From an uncultured Anaerotruncus sp. (GTDB lineage Bacteria > Bacillota > Clostridia > Oscillospirales > Ruminococcaceae): DNA of 64,000 bases. Position numbers and translations under genes: made by a program. Shown piece after piece: positions 42,215-51,278 of the stretch; positions within the stretch are counted from its first letter, which is position 1, and the number at the start of each line of letters is the position of its first letter. The notes below the pieces were generated by a model that was not told the origin of the DNA, did not search any database, and saw nothing but the letters and a program-made list of their open reading frames with translations. The stretch lies in assembly GCA_904398655.1 (NCBI GenBank), contig CAJFPF010000011.1, positions 1-64,000 on the forward strand, given 5' to 3'.

Positions 42215-43765
42215 ATGGCGGAATTGATACTGGCAATTGATATTGGAACCACCTCGCTCAAAACAGCGGTGTTTACTTTGGAGGGGCGGAAGGTGGCTTC
42301 GGCAATTATGGAGTACTCCTTGTTGACGCCCAAGCTAAACATTGTGGAGTCTCCCTGTGGGATTTATATGGAGTCTGTGCGCGCCTGCCTGGCAACCATG
42401 GAACAGCTGGAGGGCCTCCATCTCCAGGAGATTGCAACCATTGGGTTCTCTGTTCAAAGCGAAACACTGCTGTTTTTGGATGGAGACGCCCGGCCGGTGC
42501 GCAATGCCATCGTTTGGATGGACAACCGGGCGGGGGAACAGGCGGAGCGGCTCAAAGAACGGTTTGGGGACGAGTTATGCTACCAGGTCACAGGCCAGGT
42601 GAGCTTTGAGGCATGTTGGCCCGCTGCAAAGGTCATGTGGGTGCGGGAAAATGAACCGGAGGTTTGGAGCCGGGTCCGGCATATCCTGCTGCTGGAGGAT
42701 TACATGCTCTATCTGTTTACCGGCCGGTTCGTCTCCGAATGCTCTTTACTCAGTTCCACCGAGTATTGGGACATCCGCACCAAGGAGTACTGGCCGGAGA
42801 TGCTGGAATATGTGGGGATTGATCCTGCCTGGCTCCCGCAAGTGATCGAGCCGGGGGAGCTGGTAGGGGCTATCTTGCCAGAGGTTGCGAAGGATTTGGG
42901 GCTCTCCACGCAGGTCCAAGTCAGCTCCGGCTGTATGGACCAGGTGGCTGCCGCAGTGGGTGTGGGGAACATCTACCCAGGTTTCTTTTCGGAAAATATT
43001 GGGGCGTCATTGGCGGTCTGCGCCCCTACGAAAACATTGACCTATGACCCCAACCGCCGGATGCCGGTGCACTATTTTGCCATGCCGGACACCTATATGA
43101 TGCACACCTTCACGACCGGAGGGATGTGCTTGCGGTGGTTTCGGGACATGTTCTGCCGCAGTGAGATTGAAATCCAGGACAGCGCCGGGCTGGACGCTTA
43201 CTATCTGATGGATCTGGAGGCGGCTCAGGTGCCTCCAGGCTCGGATGGGCTTTTGGCGCTGCCCCATCTGCAGGGCGCCATGGCTCCCGATGTAAACTTG
43301 AACGCAAAGGCAGTCTTCTATGGCGCGACTTTAAAACATACCAAAGCCCATTTTATCCGCAGCATCATGGAGAGTTTGGGATACATCATCTGCCGGAATA
43401 TTGAGACCGTCTCGGAGATGGGGTTAAAGATCAGCCGGATCCGCACCATGGGCGGAGGCTCCAAATCCGACATCTGGAACCAAATTAAGGCGGATATCAC
43501 CGGGAGAACATTGGAGATTACCGGCTGCTCTCAGGATGCCGCATGCCTAGGCGCGGCCATCCTGGCGGGGATTGCGGTGGGGGCCTTTGAAAATGTGGAG
43601 GCCGCCGTGGCCTCCATGGTGCGGGTGGAACAGTGCTACCGACCCCATCTGGAGATCCACCAGCGCTATATGGAGCAGTATGAGAAATATAAGATTCTCT
43701 TTTCCTCCCTCTCCCCACTGTATCAGTTGGACGCTCAACCCCGAAGTGGGCAGAACATTTTTTGA
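42215..43765 (+). CDS. FGGY family carbohydrate kinase
   Basis: 516 residues with the N-terminal ATPase motif LAIDIGTTSLKTAVF, the catalytic-Asp region VWMDNRAGEQAERL, and the C-terminal adenosine motif TMGGGSKSDIWNQIKADITG. Xylulokinase-, gluconokinase- and erythritol kinase-type proteins share this architecture. I cannot assign the sugar or polyol. CGGAGGT precedes ATG 42215. A terminator-like hairpin separates it from the island upstream, so it may be expressed at a different level. The DeoR gene on the other strand is its likely regulator. Confidence 0.88.
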   Translation: MAELILAIDIGTTSLKTAVFTLEGRKVASAIMEYSLLTPKLNIVESPCGIYMESVRACLATMEQLEGLHLQEIATIGFSVQSETLLFLDGDARPVRNAIVWMDNRAGEQAERLKERFGDELCYQVTGQVSFEACWPAAKVMWVRENEPEVWSRVRHILLLEDYMLYLFTGRFVSECSLLSSTEYWDIRTKEYWPEMLEYVGIDPAWLPQVIEPGELVGAILPEVAKDLGLSTQVQVSSGCMDQVAAAVGVGNIYPGFFSENIGASLAVCAPTKTLTYDPNRRMPVHYFAMPDTYMMHTFTTGGMCLRWFRDMFCRSEIEIQDSAGLDAYYLMDLEAAQVPPGSDGLLALPHLQGAMAPDVNLNAKAVFYGATLKHTKAHFIRSIMESLGYIICRNIETVSEMGLKISRIRTMGGGSKSDIWNQIKADITGRTLEITGCSQDAACLGAAILAGIAVGAFENVEAAVASMVRVEQCYRPHLEIHQRYMEQYEKYKILFSSLSPLYQLDAQPRSGQNIF

Positions 43766-43812
43766 AAGGCGGACTTTCTAAGGCATCTAAAAGAAAAGTC
43801 CCTCCTCTGAAC

Positions 43813-43855
43813 AATAACCCGGCAAAACGCTTGGGAGGCGTTTTGCCGGGTTATT
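43813..43855. terminator. Bidirectional terminator between kinase and DeoR genes
   Basis: AATAACCCGGCAAAACGC pairs with GCGTTTTGCCGGGTTATT over a 7-base loop. It also contains the DeoR stop codon. Confidence 0.9.
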
Positions 43856-44639
43856 CTAACGGTTCTGGATCACAAAAGATCAACTGGCATCCATGCCGCT
43901 GCAGCTGCCGGACGAACTGTTTATCTTTAAAGTGGTTGGTAACAATGTAGTTTGCCTCCGACAAGGGCATCAGGGGATAGACGCTGTTCCGCCCCATCTT
44001 GGAACTGTCTACGAGGATGAACACCTGTCTGGCGGCCTGGGCCATCTGGCGCTCCACCTTTCCAATCAGAATGTTGTCAGACCAAAATCCCTGCTCCAAC
44101 TCGATACCGTCCACCCCAATGAATGCTTTGTCCACCGTGGTCTCCGAAAAGGTCTTAACGGCGTTGGGGCCGACAATACACCCGCTGCGCTGGCTTAAAA
44201 TACCAGCGCAGATCTGTACCTCAATATTTTGGTTGGCAATCAGCGCGTTGGCAGCCGTCAAAGAATCGGTAATTACCACCGAGCGCTTCAAATCGTGAAG
44301 GCAGTTGCAAAATTCCAAAACAGTGGAGCCGCCCGCCACAGCGATCCGCTCGCCATCCTTGACATACTTGCGGGCACAGGCCGCGATTTGACGTTTTTGA
44401 TCCACATTGGTCAAAAGCTTTTGGGTCAGCAGTACGTCCTTGTTGGCGTCCACACTGATTGCCCCTCCGTAGGTGCGGATCAAAAGGCCCTGATGCTCCA
44501 TATCCGCCAACAATTTCCTGGCAGTGGAGGGCGCAATGTGAAGGTATTGGCTCACATCCGCTGTGGTAACACGAAAACGTGTATTCAGTAAAAATAGGAT
44601 ATTACTGATTCGCTCGTCGTTGTTTTCTATTGCGCCCAA
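43851..44639 (-). CDS. DeoR/GlpR family transcriptional regulator
   Basis: About 262 residues. An N-terminal winged helix (RFRVTTADVSQYLHIAPSTA with LLADMEHQGLLIRTYGGAIS) precedes a DeoR C-terminal sensor domain with VAGGSTVLEFC and DKAFIGVDGIELEQG. This domain binds a phosphorylated sugar, usually the product of the controlled kinase. TTG 44639 is preferred because GGAGGGG precedes it. ATG 44738 is also in frame but has no ribosome site and adds 33 low-complexity residues. It converges on the FGGY kinase and probably controls the catabolic island. Confidence 0.85.
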   Translation of the reverse strand: MGAIENNDERISNILFLLNTRFRVTTADVSQYLHIAPSTARKLLADMEHQGLLIRTYGGAISVDANKDVLLTQKLLTNVDQKRQIAACARKYVKDGERIAVAGGSTVLEFCNCLHDLKRSVVITDSLTAANALIANQNIEVQICAGILSQRSGCIVGPNAVKTFSETTVDKAFIGVDGIELEQGFWSDNILIGKVERQMAQAARQVFILVDSSKMGRNSVYPLMPLSEANYIVTNHFKDKQFVRQLQRHGCQLIFCDPEPLE

Positions 44640-44768
44640 AGCGGACCCCCCTCCCAATTGCCTTGCCTCACCCACTGCGCTTGCGGTCAACATAGGTGCT
44701 GGCGACTGAGCAAGGGTGTTTCGACTGCCGAATTTCATGGCTATCTATTTGAGAAATCTACACTTTTT

Positions 44769-44797
44769 ATTATAGAGGAAAATACAAAAAATAGCAA
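44769..44797 (-). promoter_or_regulatory. Promoter of the DeoR gene
   Basis: On the minus strand TTGCTA (44797-44792) and a perfect TATAAT (44774-44769) are 17 bases apart. The predicted leader is about 120 bases if translation starts at 44639. Confidence 0.7.
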
Positions 44798-44828
44798 GAA
44801 TCGGCCTCCGGAAAACTGTGTTACCGAA

Positions 44829-45716
44829 CTAAACCTGCTTCCAATGCCCCAACAACGCCCCTCCAAACTGGAACAAAAATACACCGACCAAGATGACAGA
44901 ACCACCTAAAGCGGTGGGCAGATCCAGTCCCTCACCCAAAATGAGAAAGCCGAATAGGGCGGAGAGGAAGGGGGTGATGAACATGTAGTTACTCACTACG
45001 GAAGTTTTGGGCGCCCGGGAGAAGGCAGCAGCCCAGGTGGCATAGGCAAGCGCACTGCAAAAGACGCCCAGGGCAATCAGATTTAGAATGGGGGAGAGGG
45101 GTGCTCCCTTCAGTTCCTGGAAGGCACCCGGAGCAAAAACGGACAGCATGAGCACCCCAGCAAAGATGCTATAGGTGGCGGCCTGCAGCCCGGAATAGCT
45201 GCGGGTGAGTTTGCGCTGAAATAGGTTGTAGAGGCTCATGGACAGGGCCGCGGCCAACATCCACAATAGCCCTTGGTTGAGAGAAAGGGAACCGTTTAAC
45301 AGGGCCAACAGCCCAACTCCCGTGAACTCCATGAGGATGGCCAGCCACTGGAACCCCGCGAGCTTTTCCCGGAATAGAATCCGGGCCCAACAGGCGGTGA
45401 GAACCGGCGCCACAGCGATGAGAACGCTGCCGGTGGCCACCGAGACCATAGAGCTTCCCTTGGTAAAGGTGATGGTATAGAGAAAAAAGCCGCAAAATCC
45501 AGATCCAATGAACCAGGGGAGGTCCTTTAAGCGCGGCGGTCGCATTTTTGTGACTAAAACCACAGGGATTAAGGTGATGGTGGCGAACAGATATCGCAGA
45601 AAACCCAGAGAGAAAACGGTGAACGCCTGGGAGGCGATCCGGGTAAAGACGAACGCCAGTGACCAAAACACCACTGTTGTGAAGGCATAGAGATGGCAAT
45701 TCCCGCGGAACTTCAA
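44829..45716 (-). CDS. EamA/DMT family transporter
   Basis: 295 residues with ten hydrophobic segments in two EamA repeats (first about 9-135, second about 150-285). Repeat signatures are VFWSLAFVFTRIASQAFTVF and the second-half ATWAAAFSRAPKTSVVSNYM. DMT proteins export metabolites such as amino acids or take up nucleotide sugars; no substrate is evident. TTG 45716 has GGAGG 9 bases upstream. It is divergent from the cytidylate-kinase-like gene. Confidence 0.9.
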   Translation of the reverse strand: MKFRGNCHLYAFTTVVFWSLAFVFTRIASQAFTVFSLGFLRYLFATITLIPVVLVTKMRPPRLKDLPWFIGSGFCGFFLYTITFTKGSSMVSVATGSVLIAVAPVLTACWARILFREKLAGFQWLAILMEFTGVGLLALLNGSLSLNQGLLWMLAAALSMSLYNLFQRKLTRSYSGLQAATYSIFAGVLMLSVFAPGAFQELKGAPLSPILNLIALGVFCSALAYATWAAAFSRAPKTSVVSNYMFITPFLSALFGFLILGEGLDLPTALGGSVILVGVFLFQFGGALLGHWKQV

Positions 45717-45796
45717 AAGAAATCCCTCCTTCCGACATTTGCAGCAGGAACAGTTCCATCATAGCACAAACTGCCGAAAAATGGGAGAGAGTTTTT

Positions 45797-45825
45797 TTGC
45801 GTTTCTTCCAAAACTGTGGTATACT
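45797..45825 (+). promoter_or_regulatory. Promoter of the cytidylate-kinase-like gene
   Basis: TTGCGT (45797-45802) and TATACT (45820-45825) with a 17-base spacer, about 52 bases before the ATG. Confidence 0.6.
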
Positions 45826-45876
45826 GGAACTAGAAAACGATCCCGACCAGGATCTGCAAAGACGGAAGGTGAATTT

Positions 45877-46506
45877 ATGCAAAACTACGTCATCACCATT
45901 GCCCGCGGCTATGGCAGCGGCGGCAAGACCATTGGAAAGATGCTCTCCCGGGAGTTGGATATTGAATATTACGACAAAGAGCTGCTCCGCCGGGCTTCGG
46001 ACGAGAGCGGCATCAGTGAAAAGCTGTTTGCCGAGGCGGACGAAAAGCTGAAATCCAAGGGACCAAAGCTTTTAAAGGGGCGCCGCAGCGCCTATACCGG
46101 GGAACTACTGCCTCCGGGCAGCGAGGATTTCACCTCCCACCAAAACCTGTTTAACTACCAGGCCAAGGTGATCCAGGACATCGCCAATACGGAGAGCTGC
46201 GTAATTGTGGGGCGCTGTGCGGATTTTGTGCTCCGGGACCGGCCCAATGTGCTGCGGCTGTATGTCCATGCGTCCTTCGATTACTGTTTGGCCAAGACGA
46301 TGGAGCTCCATCCGGAATTTGATGAGGAGGAGGCCAAACGGTTTATCCGCCGCACCGATAAAGGCCGGGCGGACTATTACCGCTACTTCACCGGCCATGA
46401 CTGGGACTGTGCCGACAACTACGACCTGTGCATCAACAGCGAGGCCTTGGGTTGGGATAAGTGCGTGGCTCTGGTGAAGGCCTACTTGGACATCAAAATG
46501 AAGTGA
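45877..46506 (+). CDS. Cytidylate kinase-like family protein
   Basis: 209 residues with a P-loop variant ITIARGYGSGGKTIGK (6-21), and RRTDKGRADYYRYFTGHDW, a LID-type segment seen in the cytidylate-kinase-like family common in gut Clostridia. This family differs from housekeeping Cmk in lacking its usual GxxxGKG P-loop; its phosphoryl acceptor is uncertain. GGAAGGT precedes ATG 45877. It is monocistronic, between a promoter and a strong terminator. Confidence 0.88.
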   Translation: MQNYVITIARGYGSGGKTIGKMLSRELDIEYYDKELLRRASDESGISEKLFAEADEKLKSKGPKLLKGRRSAYTGELLPPGSEDFTSHQNLFNYQAKVIQDIANTESCVIVGRCADFVLRDRPNVLRLYVHASFDYCLAKTMELHPEFDEEEAKRFIRRTDKGRADYYRYFTGHDWDCADNYDLCINSEALGWDKCVALVKAYLDIKMK

Positions 46507-46514
46507 TATCCCTG

Positions 46515-46565
46515 ATAAAAATATCGGGCAGAAAACCATGCTGGTTTTCTGCCCGATATTTTTAT
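46515..46565. terminator. Long bidirectional terminator
   Basis: A 24-bp perfect stem (ATAAAAATATCGGGCAGAAA and onward) with a 3-base loop, lying between convergent genes. Confidence 0.92.
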
Positions 46566-46575
46566 AGTCCGTTTG

Positions 46576-47676
46576 CTATTCCGCGGGAAGATCCTCCCAC
46601 CAGATGGCAGGTTCCCCCAGTAGAGGTTCTCCCTCCTCCGTCCCGAATATCTGGGCGCCCTCGGAGGTGGCCGTCCCGTCCAAGCTCAAGAGGGCGGAAT
46701 CATCATAGAGCACCGCCCCGTCCAGTTCCACATAGGAGGTGAACACCATGGAGGAGAAGGGGTAGACCTGAATCTGATAGGGGAGCTCCAAAACGCTCCC
46801 GTTCTCGTCGTAGAGGGTCAAGCTTCCTGCCATGGTAATCTGGGCCTCCTGAGGAAGGATTTCTGGCCCCCATACCTCATAGTTTGATTGCCCATAGAGG
46901 ATTTCAAGGGCATTGGAGAGCTGATAGTGGAGCTCCGGAATCAAAAACCAGTCCAACAGCTCCTGTTGAGAGACTGCATCCCCAGGCGTGGCGGGGATCA
47001 TTGTCTCCCAATCCTCTTCGGGCAAAATACTTTCCGCCTCATCTTCCTGGGCAAGAACAGGGGCTTCTTCCTGGGCAGGAATATGGACTTCCCATTCCGG
47101 CTGGGAGAAGCTATTGAACAGGGCAATTCCAACTCCGAAGAGAGCGGGGAGGGCGGTGGTGATCAGCACCACCGCCACAATGATGGCAATCAGACAACCA
47201 GTTCTCCTCTTTTTTGGAGGCTCGTTGAAGCCTTTGGATCGAGAATGGCGAGAAGTTTTGGCCTTTTTGGCACGTTTCTGGGAATCCTCCGTCTCCTCCC
47301 CACGAAAATAGTGGGCCTGGTCCTGAGAAAAGACGCTGAAGTCAAACTCATCCGAAATATCGTACCGGTCCCGGCGCTCTTCCCGCAGGTCCTCCTCACG
47401 GTCCCGGCGCTCCCGTTCCTCATCCAGCTCCCGGTTGCGTCGGCGTATGGTACATAGGGCGCAGATATCGCTCACAGTGCTGCTGGGCAGTTCTTTACCG
47501 CAATCTAAGCATTTTTTCTTAGGAGCCCCCGGTTGGACACAGGGCGTATCCGGCTGGTGGTGTTCGGCTCCTGAAGAAAGAGCGGCCTCCTCTGGGACAT
47601 CGGGGATACGCACGCCGCAGTAGGAACAGTAGACGCTGTCGTCCCGGATCTCCCGGCCGCACTTTGCACAGAACAT
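46576..47676 (-). CDS. Zinc-ribbon membrane protein of unknown function
   Basis: 366 residues. Two N-terminal zinc ribbons are present: CAKCGREI with CSYCGV (3-20), and CLDCGKEL with CALC near residues 56-75. A highly charged Arg/Glu/Asp region follows (about 80-150), then one membrane helix (about 162-188) and an extracytoplasmic acidic domain of about 175 residues. The topology suggests a cytoplasmic sensor or scaffold tethered to an outside domain. I do not recognise the outer domain. ATG 47676 has GGAGG 6 bases upstream. It may be cotranscribed with the corrinoid protein encoded 34 bases upstream. Confidence 0.8.
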   Translation of the reverse strand: MFCAKCGREIRDDSVYCSYCGVRIPDVPEEAALSSGAEHHQPDTPCVQPGAPKKKCLDCGKELPSSTVSDICALCTIRRRNRELDEERERRDREEDLREERRDRYDISDEFDFSVFSQDQAHYFRGEETEDSQKRAKKAKTSRHSRSKGFNEPPKKRRTGCLIAIIVAVVLITTALPALFGVGIALFNSFSQPEWEVHIPAQEEAPVLAQEDEAESILPEEDWETMIPATPGDAVSQQELLDWFLIPELHYQLSNALEILYGQSNYEVWGPEILPQEAQITMAGSLTLYDENGSVLELPYQIQVYPFSSMVFTSYVELDGAVLYDDSALLSLDGTATSEGAQIFGTEEGEPLLGEPAIWWEDLPAE

Positions 47677-47710
47677 AGACGCCCTCCTCTCAAAATTGCG
47701 ATTTAGCCGT

Positions 47711-48346
47711 TTAGCTACAGAGCGAGAGGGCAACTTCGGCGCAGGTGGCTGCGTCGGAGGTATAGCGGTCGGCGCCGATCTCGTCGCAGAACGCCTGGCT
47801 CACCGGCGCCCCCCCAACCATCACCCGGACCTTTCCGGCCAGAGGGGACTCATGCAGCAGTTGTACCACTGTGCGCATCTCCCCCATAGTGGTGGTAAGT
47901 AGGGCGGAACAGCAGATCACAGCCGCCTCGTGTTGTTGGGCAGCGGCCAAAAATTTGGCAGCGGGAACATCCACCCCCAGATCGATCACCTTCAGGCCCT
48001 TGCCCTCCAGCATCATCTTGCACAAGTTTTTGCCGATATCGTGCCGGTCCCCTTTCACCGTACCGATTACCACTGTGCCCTTCTCCTGGGAGGCCTCTCC
48101 CGCCAAAAGGGGCTTGAGCAGCTCCAAGCCGGCGTTCATCGCCCGGGCGGCCAGCATCACTTCCGGGATATAGACCTTATTCTGCTTGAATTTTTCCCCA
48201 ATTACCCCCATGCCGGAGAGCAACCCCTCCTGCAGGATTTCATTGGGCCCCACCCCTGCTTCCAGAGCCTTTTGAATCTGTTCTTTGACCGCGGGGACAC
48301 GGCCTTTTTGAAGCGCTTCGCTCAGTTCCTCCAAATGATAGGACAT
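47711..48346 (-). CDS. Corrinoid (B12-binding) methyl-carrier protein
   Basis: 211 residues of the MtbC/MttC/DUF1638-associated corrinoid protein type. An N-terminal four-helix cap (1-about 90) is followed by a B12 Rossmann domain with the lower-ligand motif GDRHDIGKN (Asp-x-His-x2-Gly) near residue 100 and VMVGGAPVS near 170. Such proteins accept methyl groups from a substrate-specific methyltransferase. None is encoded beside it; the URO-D-family gene at 14932 is the only candidate partner type in the window. The frame stays open far upstream inside valS, but ATG 48346 with GGAGGGG is clearly the start. Confidence 0.92.
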   Translation of the reverse strand: MSYHLEELSEALQKGRVPAVKEQIQKALEAGVGPNEILQEGLLSGMGVIGEKFKQNKVYIPEVMLAARAMNAGLELLKPLLAGEASQEKGTVVIGTVKGDRHDIGKNLCKMMLEGKGLKVIDLGVDVPAAKFLAAAQQHEAAVICCSALLTTTMGEMRTVVQLLHESPLAGKVRVMVGGAPVSQAFCDEIGADRYTSDAATCAEVALSLCS

Positions 48347-48379
48347 TGCGGCTCCCCTCCCTATTTGAATATATGTTTC

Positions 48380-48408
48380 ATGATACCCCATCTCCCACAA
48401 AAATTCAA
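48380..48408 (-). promoter_or_regulatory. Candidate promoter of the corrinoid protein gene
   Basis: On the minus strand TTGAAT (48408-48403) and TATCAT (48385-48380) are 17 bases apart, about 35 bases before the ATG. Confidence 0.5.
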
Positions 48409-48521
48409 GCAAATCCCCTAAAACGGCCCTCAATTTTTGGGAAAGGCTTTGTAAAGATATGAACGCCCCTCTTCTATACGGGAAAAACCTATCCCAAAAC
48501 GCGAAAACGGAGGAATGACCC

Positions 48522-48550
48522 TTGTTTTTGGCGTTGGGAACCGGTATAAT
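48522..48550 (+). promoter_or_regulatory. Promoter of valS
   Basis: TTGTTT (48522-48527) and a perfect TATAAT (48545-48550), spacer 17. The leader to ATG 48593 is only about 35 bases, too short for a T-box. Confidence 0.65.
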
Positions 48551-48592
48551 AAATAAGATGCCATTTTGCCAAAGAGAGTTGGAGGAACCGAC

Positions 48593-51214
48593 ATGCGCAA
48601 ACAGCTTGAAAAGGTTTATGATCCCAGCCAGGTGGAGGACAGGACCTACCGCTTTTGGTTGGATGGGAACTACTTCCACGCGGATGCCGCCAGTGAGAAG
48701 CCGCCCTATACCATTGTAATCCCCCCGCCGAACATCACCGGAAAACTGCACATGGGCCACGCCTTGGACGAGACCCTGCAGGACATCCTGGTCCGTTGGC
48801 GCCGGATGCAGGGGTATGAGACCCTGTGGATGCCCGGTACCGACCACGCCTCCATCGCCACCGAGGCCAAGATTGTGGAGGCCATGCGCCAGGAGGGCCT
48901 CACCAAAGAGATGCTGGGCCGGGACGGCTTTTTGAAGCGGGCCTGGGAGTGGAAACGCCTCTATGGCGGTACGATTGTGGAGCAGCTGAAAAAGCTGGGC
49001 TCTTCCTGTGATTGGGAGCGGGAACGGTTCACGCTGGACGAGGGCTGTAGCCGTGCTGTCCGGGAGGTGTTTGTCAGCCTTTATGAGAAGGGGCTGATCT
49101 ACCGTGGGGAGCGGATCGTCAACTGGTGCCCCCACTGCCTGTCCACCATTTCGGACATCGAGGTGGAGTATGAGGAGCGGGACGGCTTCTTCTGGCACAT
49201 CAACTATCCCATTGTAGGTACCGACCAGGTGTTGGAAATCGCCACCACCCGTCCGGAGACCATGCTGGGCGATACCGCTGTGGCGGTGCATCCCCAGGAC
49301 AAGCGTTACCAACACCTGATTGGCAAGAAGGTGCTTCTGCCTCTGGTGAACCGGGAGATCCCCATTGTGGCGGACGAATACGTGGAGATGGATTTCGGTA
49401 CCGGCGTGGTGAAGATCACCCCCGCCCATGACCCCAACGACTTTGAGGTGGGCCTGCGCCACAACCTGCCGGTGATCAACGTCATGAACGAGGACGCCAC
49501 CATCAATGAAAACGGTGGCCGTTACTGCGGCATGACCCGGGAAGTCTGCCGGAAGGCGATTGTGGCCGACCTGGAGGCTGCTGGCTATCTAAAGTACACC
49601 GAGCCCTATAAGCACAACGTGGGCAGCTGCTATCGCTGCGGCACCATCATTGAACCCCGGGCCTCCAAACAGTGGTTTGTGAAGATGGAGCCGCTGGCCA
49701 AGCCGGCGGTGGAGGCGGTGCGGGACGGCCGCACCAAGTTTGTACCCGAGCGGTTTGAAAAAATCTATTTCAACTGGATGGAGAATATCAAGGACTGGTG
49801 CATTTCCCGTCAGCTGTGGTGGGGTCATCGAATCCCTGCCTGGTACTGCGCCGACTGCGGGGAGTTGATCGTCTCCCGCCAGGATCCGGACCGCTGCCCG
49901 CACTGCGGCGGCACCCATCTGGAACAGGATCCGGACACCCTGGATACCTGGTTCAGCTCCGCCCTTTGGCCGTTCTCTACCCTGGGATGGCCGGACGAGA
50001 CCCCGGAGCTCAAGAAGTTCTATCCCACCGACACTTTGGTCACCGGTTACGACATCATCTTTTTCTGGGTGGCCCGGATGATCTTCTCCGGCCTGGAACA
50101 GATGGGGGAAGTGCCGTTCAAAACGGTTCTGATTCACGGCCTGGTGCGGGATGCCCAGGGCCGTAAGATGAGCAAATCCCTGGGAAATGGCATCGACCCG
50201 TTGCAGATTATCGGCCAGTATGGCGCGGATGCCTTGCGGTTCACATTGGCCACTGGCAACGCGCCGGGCAACGATATGCGCTTCTCAGATGAGAAGGTGA
50301 ATGCGTCTCGGAATTTTGCCAACAAACTCTGGAACGCCAGCCGTTTCCTGCTCATGAACCTGTCCGACCAGGTGGAGCGGGTGGAGCTACCCGGCCAATT
50401 GGCGGTGGAGGACCGGTGGGTGCTGTCCAAGTACAACACTTTGGTCCGGGAGGTCACCGACAACCTGGAGAAGTTCGAATTGGGCATGGCAGTGCAAAAG
50501 CTCTATGATTTTATCTGGGACATCCTCTGTGATTGGTATATTGAGCTTTGCAAAACTCGTCTCCAGGCGGGCGGAGAGACTTCCTTGGCCGCCCAGCAGG
50601 TGCTCTGCTATGTGCTGGAAGGGACGTTGCGCCTGTTGCATCCGTTTATGCCATTTATCACCGAGGAGATCTGGCAGGCCCTGCCCCATGAGGGGGAGAG
50701 CATTATGGTGGCCCCTTGGCCGGTCTATCGGGAGGAGCTGAACTTCTCCCAGGAGGAGGCCTCCTTTGAAAAGGTGATGCAGGCCATCCGCGCCATCCGT
50801 GCCCGCCGGGGTGAGATGAATGTCCCGCCCTCCCGCAAAGCCCGGGTCTATATCGCCACCAGTGAGCCGGAGACCTTCCACCAAGGGGTGCCGTTTATCG
50901 AGCGGTTGGCTTTTGCCTCCCAGGTGGAGATTGGAGAGCAGTTCTCGGTGGAGGGCGCGGTCCAGGTAGTCACCGACGGCGCCCGTATTTCCATCCCCAT
51001 GGAGGAGCTGGTGGATCTGGAAAAGGAGCGGGCTCGCTTGCAAAAGGAGCTGTCCGCCTGCGAGAAGGAGATTGCCTCTCTGAATGGCAAGCTGGCCAAT
51101 GAGAAATTTGTCTCCAAGGCCCCCGCCAACGTGGTGGAGGCGGAGCGTCAGAAGCTCCAAAAGGCCCAGGAACGGTTGGGCAAGATTCAGGAGAGCCTGA
51201 GCGCTTTGGGTTAA
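48593..51214 (+). CDS. valS: Valine--tRNA ligase
   Basis: 873 residues, the normal bacterial ValRS length. Class I signatures are [14 protein letters not shown] (44-57, the HIGH box) and [14 protein letters not shown] (KMSKS). A Cys-rich zinc region ([20 protein letters not shown]) lies mid-protein. The C-terminal coiled coil that clamps the tRNA is present ([19 protein letters not shown]). GGAGG sits 7 bases before ATG 48593; an earlier in-frame codon lacks a ribosome site. folC follows after a GC-rich hairpin. Confidence 0.97.
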   Translation: MRKQLEKVYDPSQVEDRTYRFWLDGNYFHADAASEKPPYTIVIPPPNITGKLHMGHALDETLQDILVRWRRMQGYETLWMPGTDHASIATEAKIVEAMRQEGLTKEMLGRDGFLKRAWEWKRLYGGTIVEQLKKLGSSCDWERERFTLDEGCSRAVREVFVSLYEKGLIYRGERIVNWCPHCLSTISDIEVEYEERDGFFWHINYPIVGTDQVLEIATTRPETMLGDTAVAVHPQDKRYQHLIGKKVLLPLVNREIPIVADEYVEMDFGTGVVKITPAHDPNDFEVGLRHNLPVINVMNEDATINENGGRYCGMTREVCRKAIVADLEAAGYLKYTEPYKHNVGSCYRCGTIIEPRASKQWFVKMEPLAKPAVEAVRDGRTKFVPERFEKIYFNWMENIKDWCISRQLWWGHRIPAWYCADCGELIVSRQDPDRCPHCGGTHLEQDPDTLDTWFSSALWPFSTLGWPDETPELKKFYPTDTLVTGYDIIFFWVARMIFSGLEQMGEVPFKTVLIHGLVRDAQGRKMSKSLGNGIDPLQIIGQYGADALRFTLATGNAPGNDMRFSDEKVNASRNFANKLWNASRFLLMNLSDQVERVELPGQLAVEDRWVLSKYNTLVREVTDNLEKFELGMAVQKLYDFIWDILCDWYIELCKTRLQAGGETSLAAQQVLCYVLEGTLRLLHPFMPFITEEIWQALPHEGESIMVAPWPVYREELNFSQEEASFEKVMQAIRAIRARRGEMNVPPSRKARVYIATSEPETFHQGVPFIERLAFASQVEIGEQFSVEGAVQVVTDGARISIPMEELVDLEKERARLQKELSACEKEIASLNGKLANEKFVSKAPANVVEAERQKLQKAQERLGKIQESLSALG

Positions 51215-51231
51215 AATGGAACATCGCTGCA

Positions 51232-51257
51232 AGCGCGGCGGCTGCGGCCGCCGCGCT
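51232..51257 (+). terminator. GC-rich hairpin between valS and folC
   Basis: AGCGCGGCGG (51232-51241) pairs with CCGCCGCGCT (51248-51257), followed by TTCCTTT. A modest intrinsic terminator; read-through into folC is likely. Confidence 0.6.
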
Positions 51258-51278
51258 TTCCTTTAGGAGGGTAAAATC

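Noticed and set aside
48347-48592. T-box leader for valS
   Set aside because: The promoter at 48522-48550 leaves a leader of about 35 bases, and no T-box sequence or specifier stem is visible.
48347-49462. Upstream extension of the corrinoid protein frame through the valS region
   Set aside because: The residues are antisense to valS and the true start, with GGAGGGG, is at 48346.
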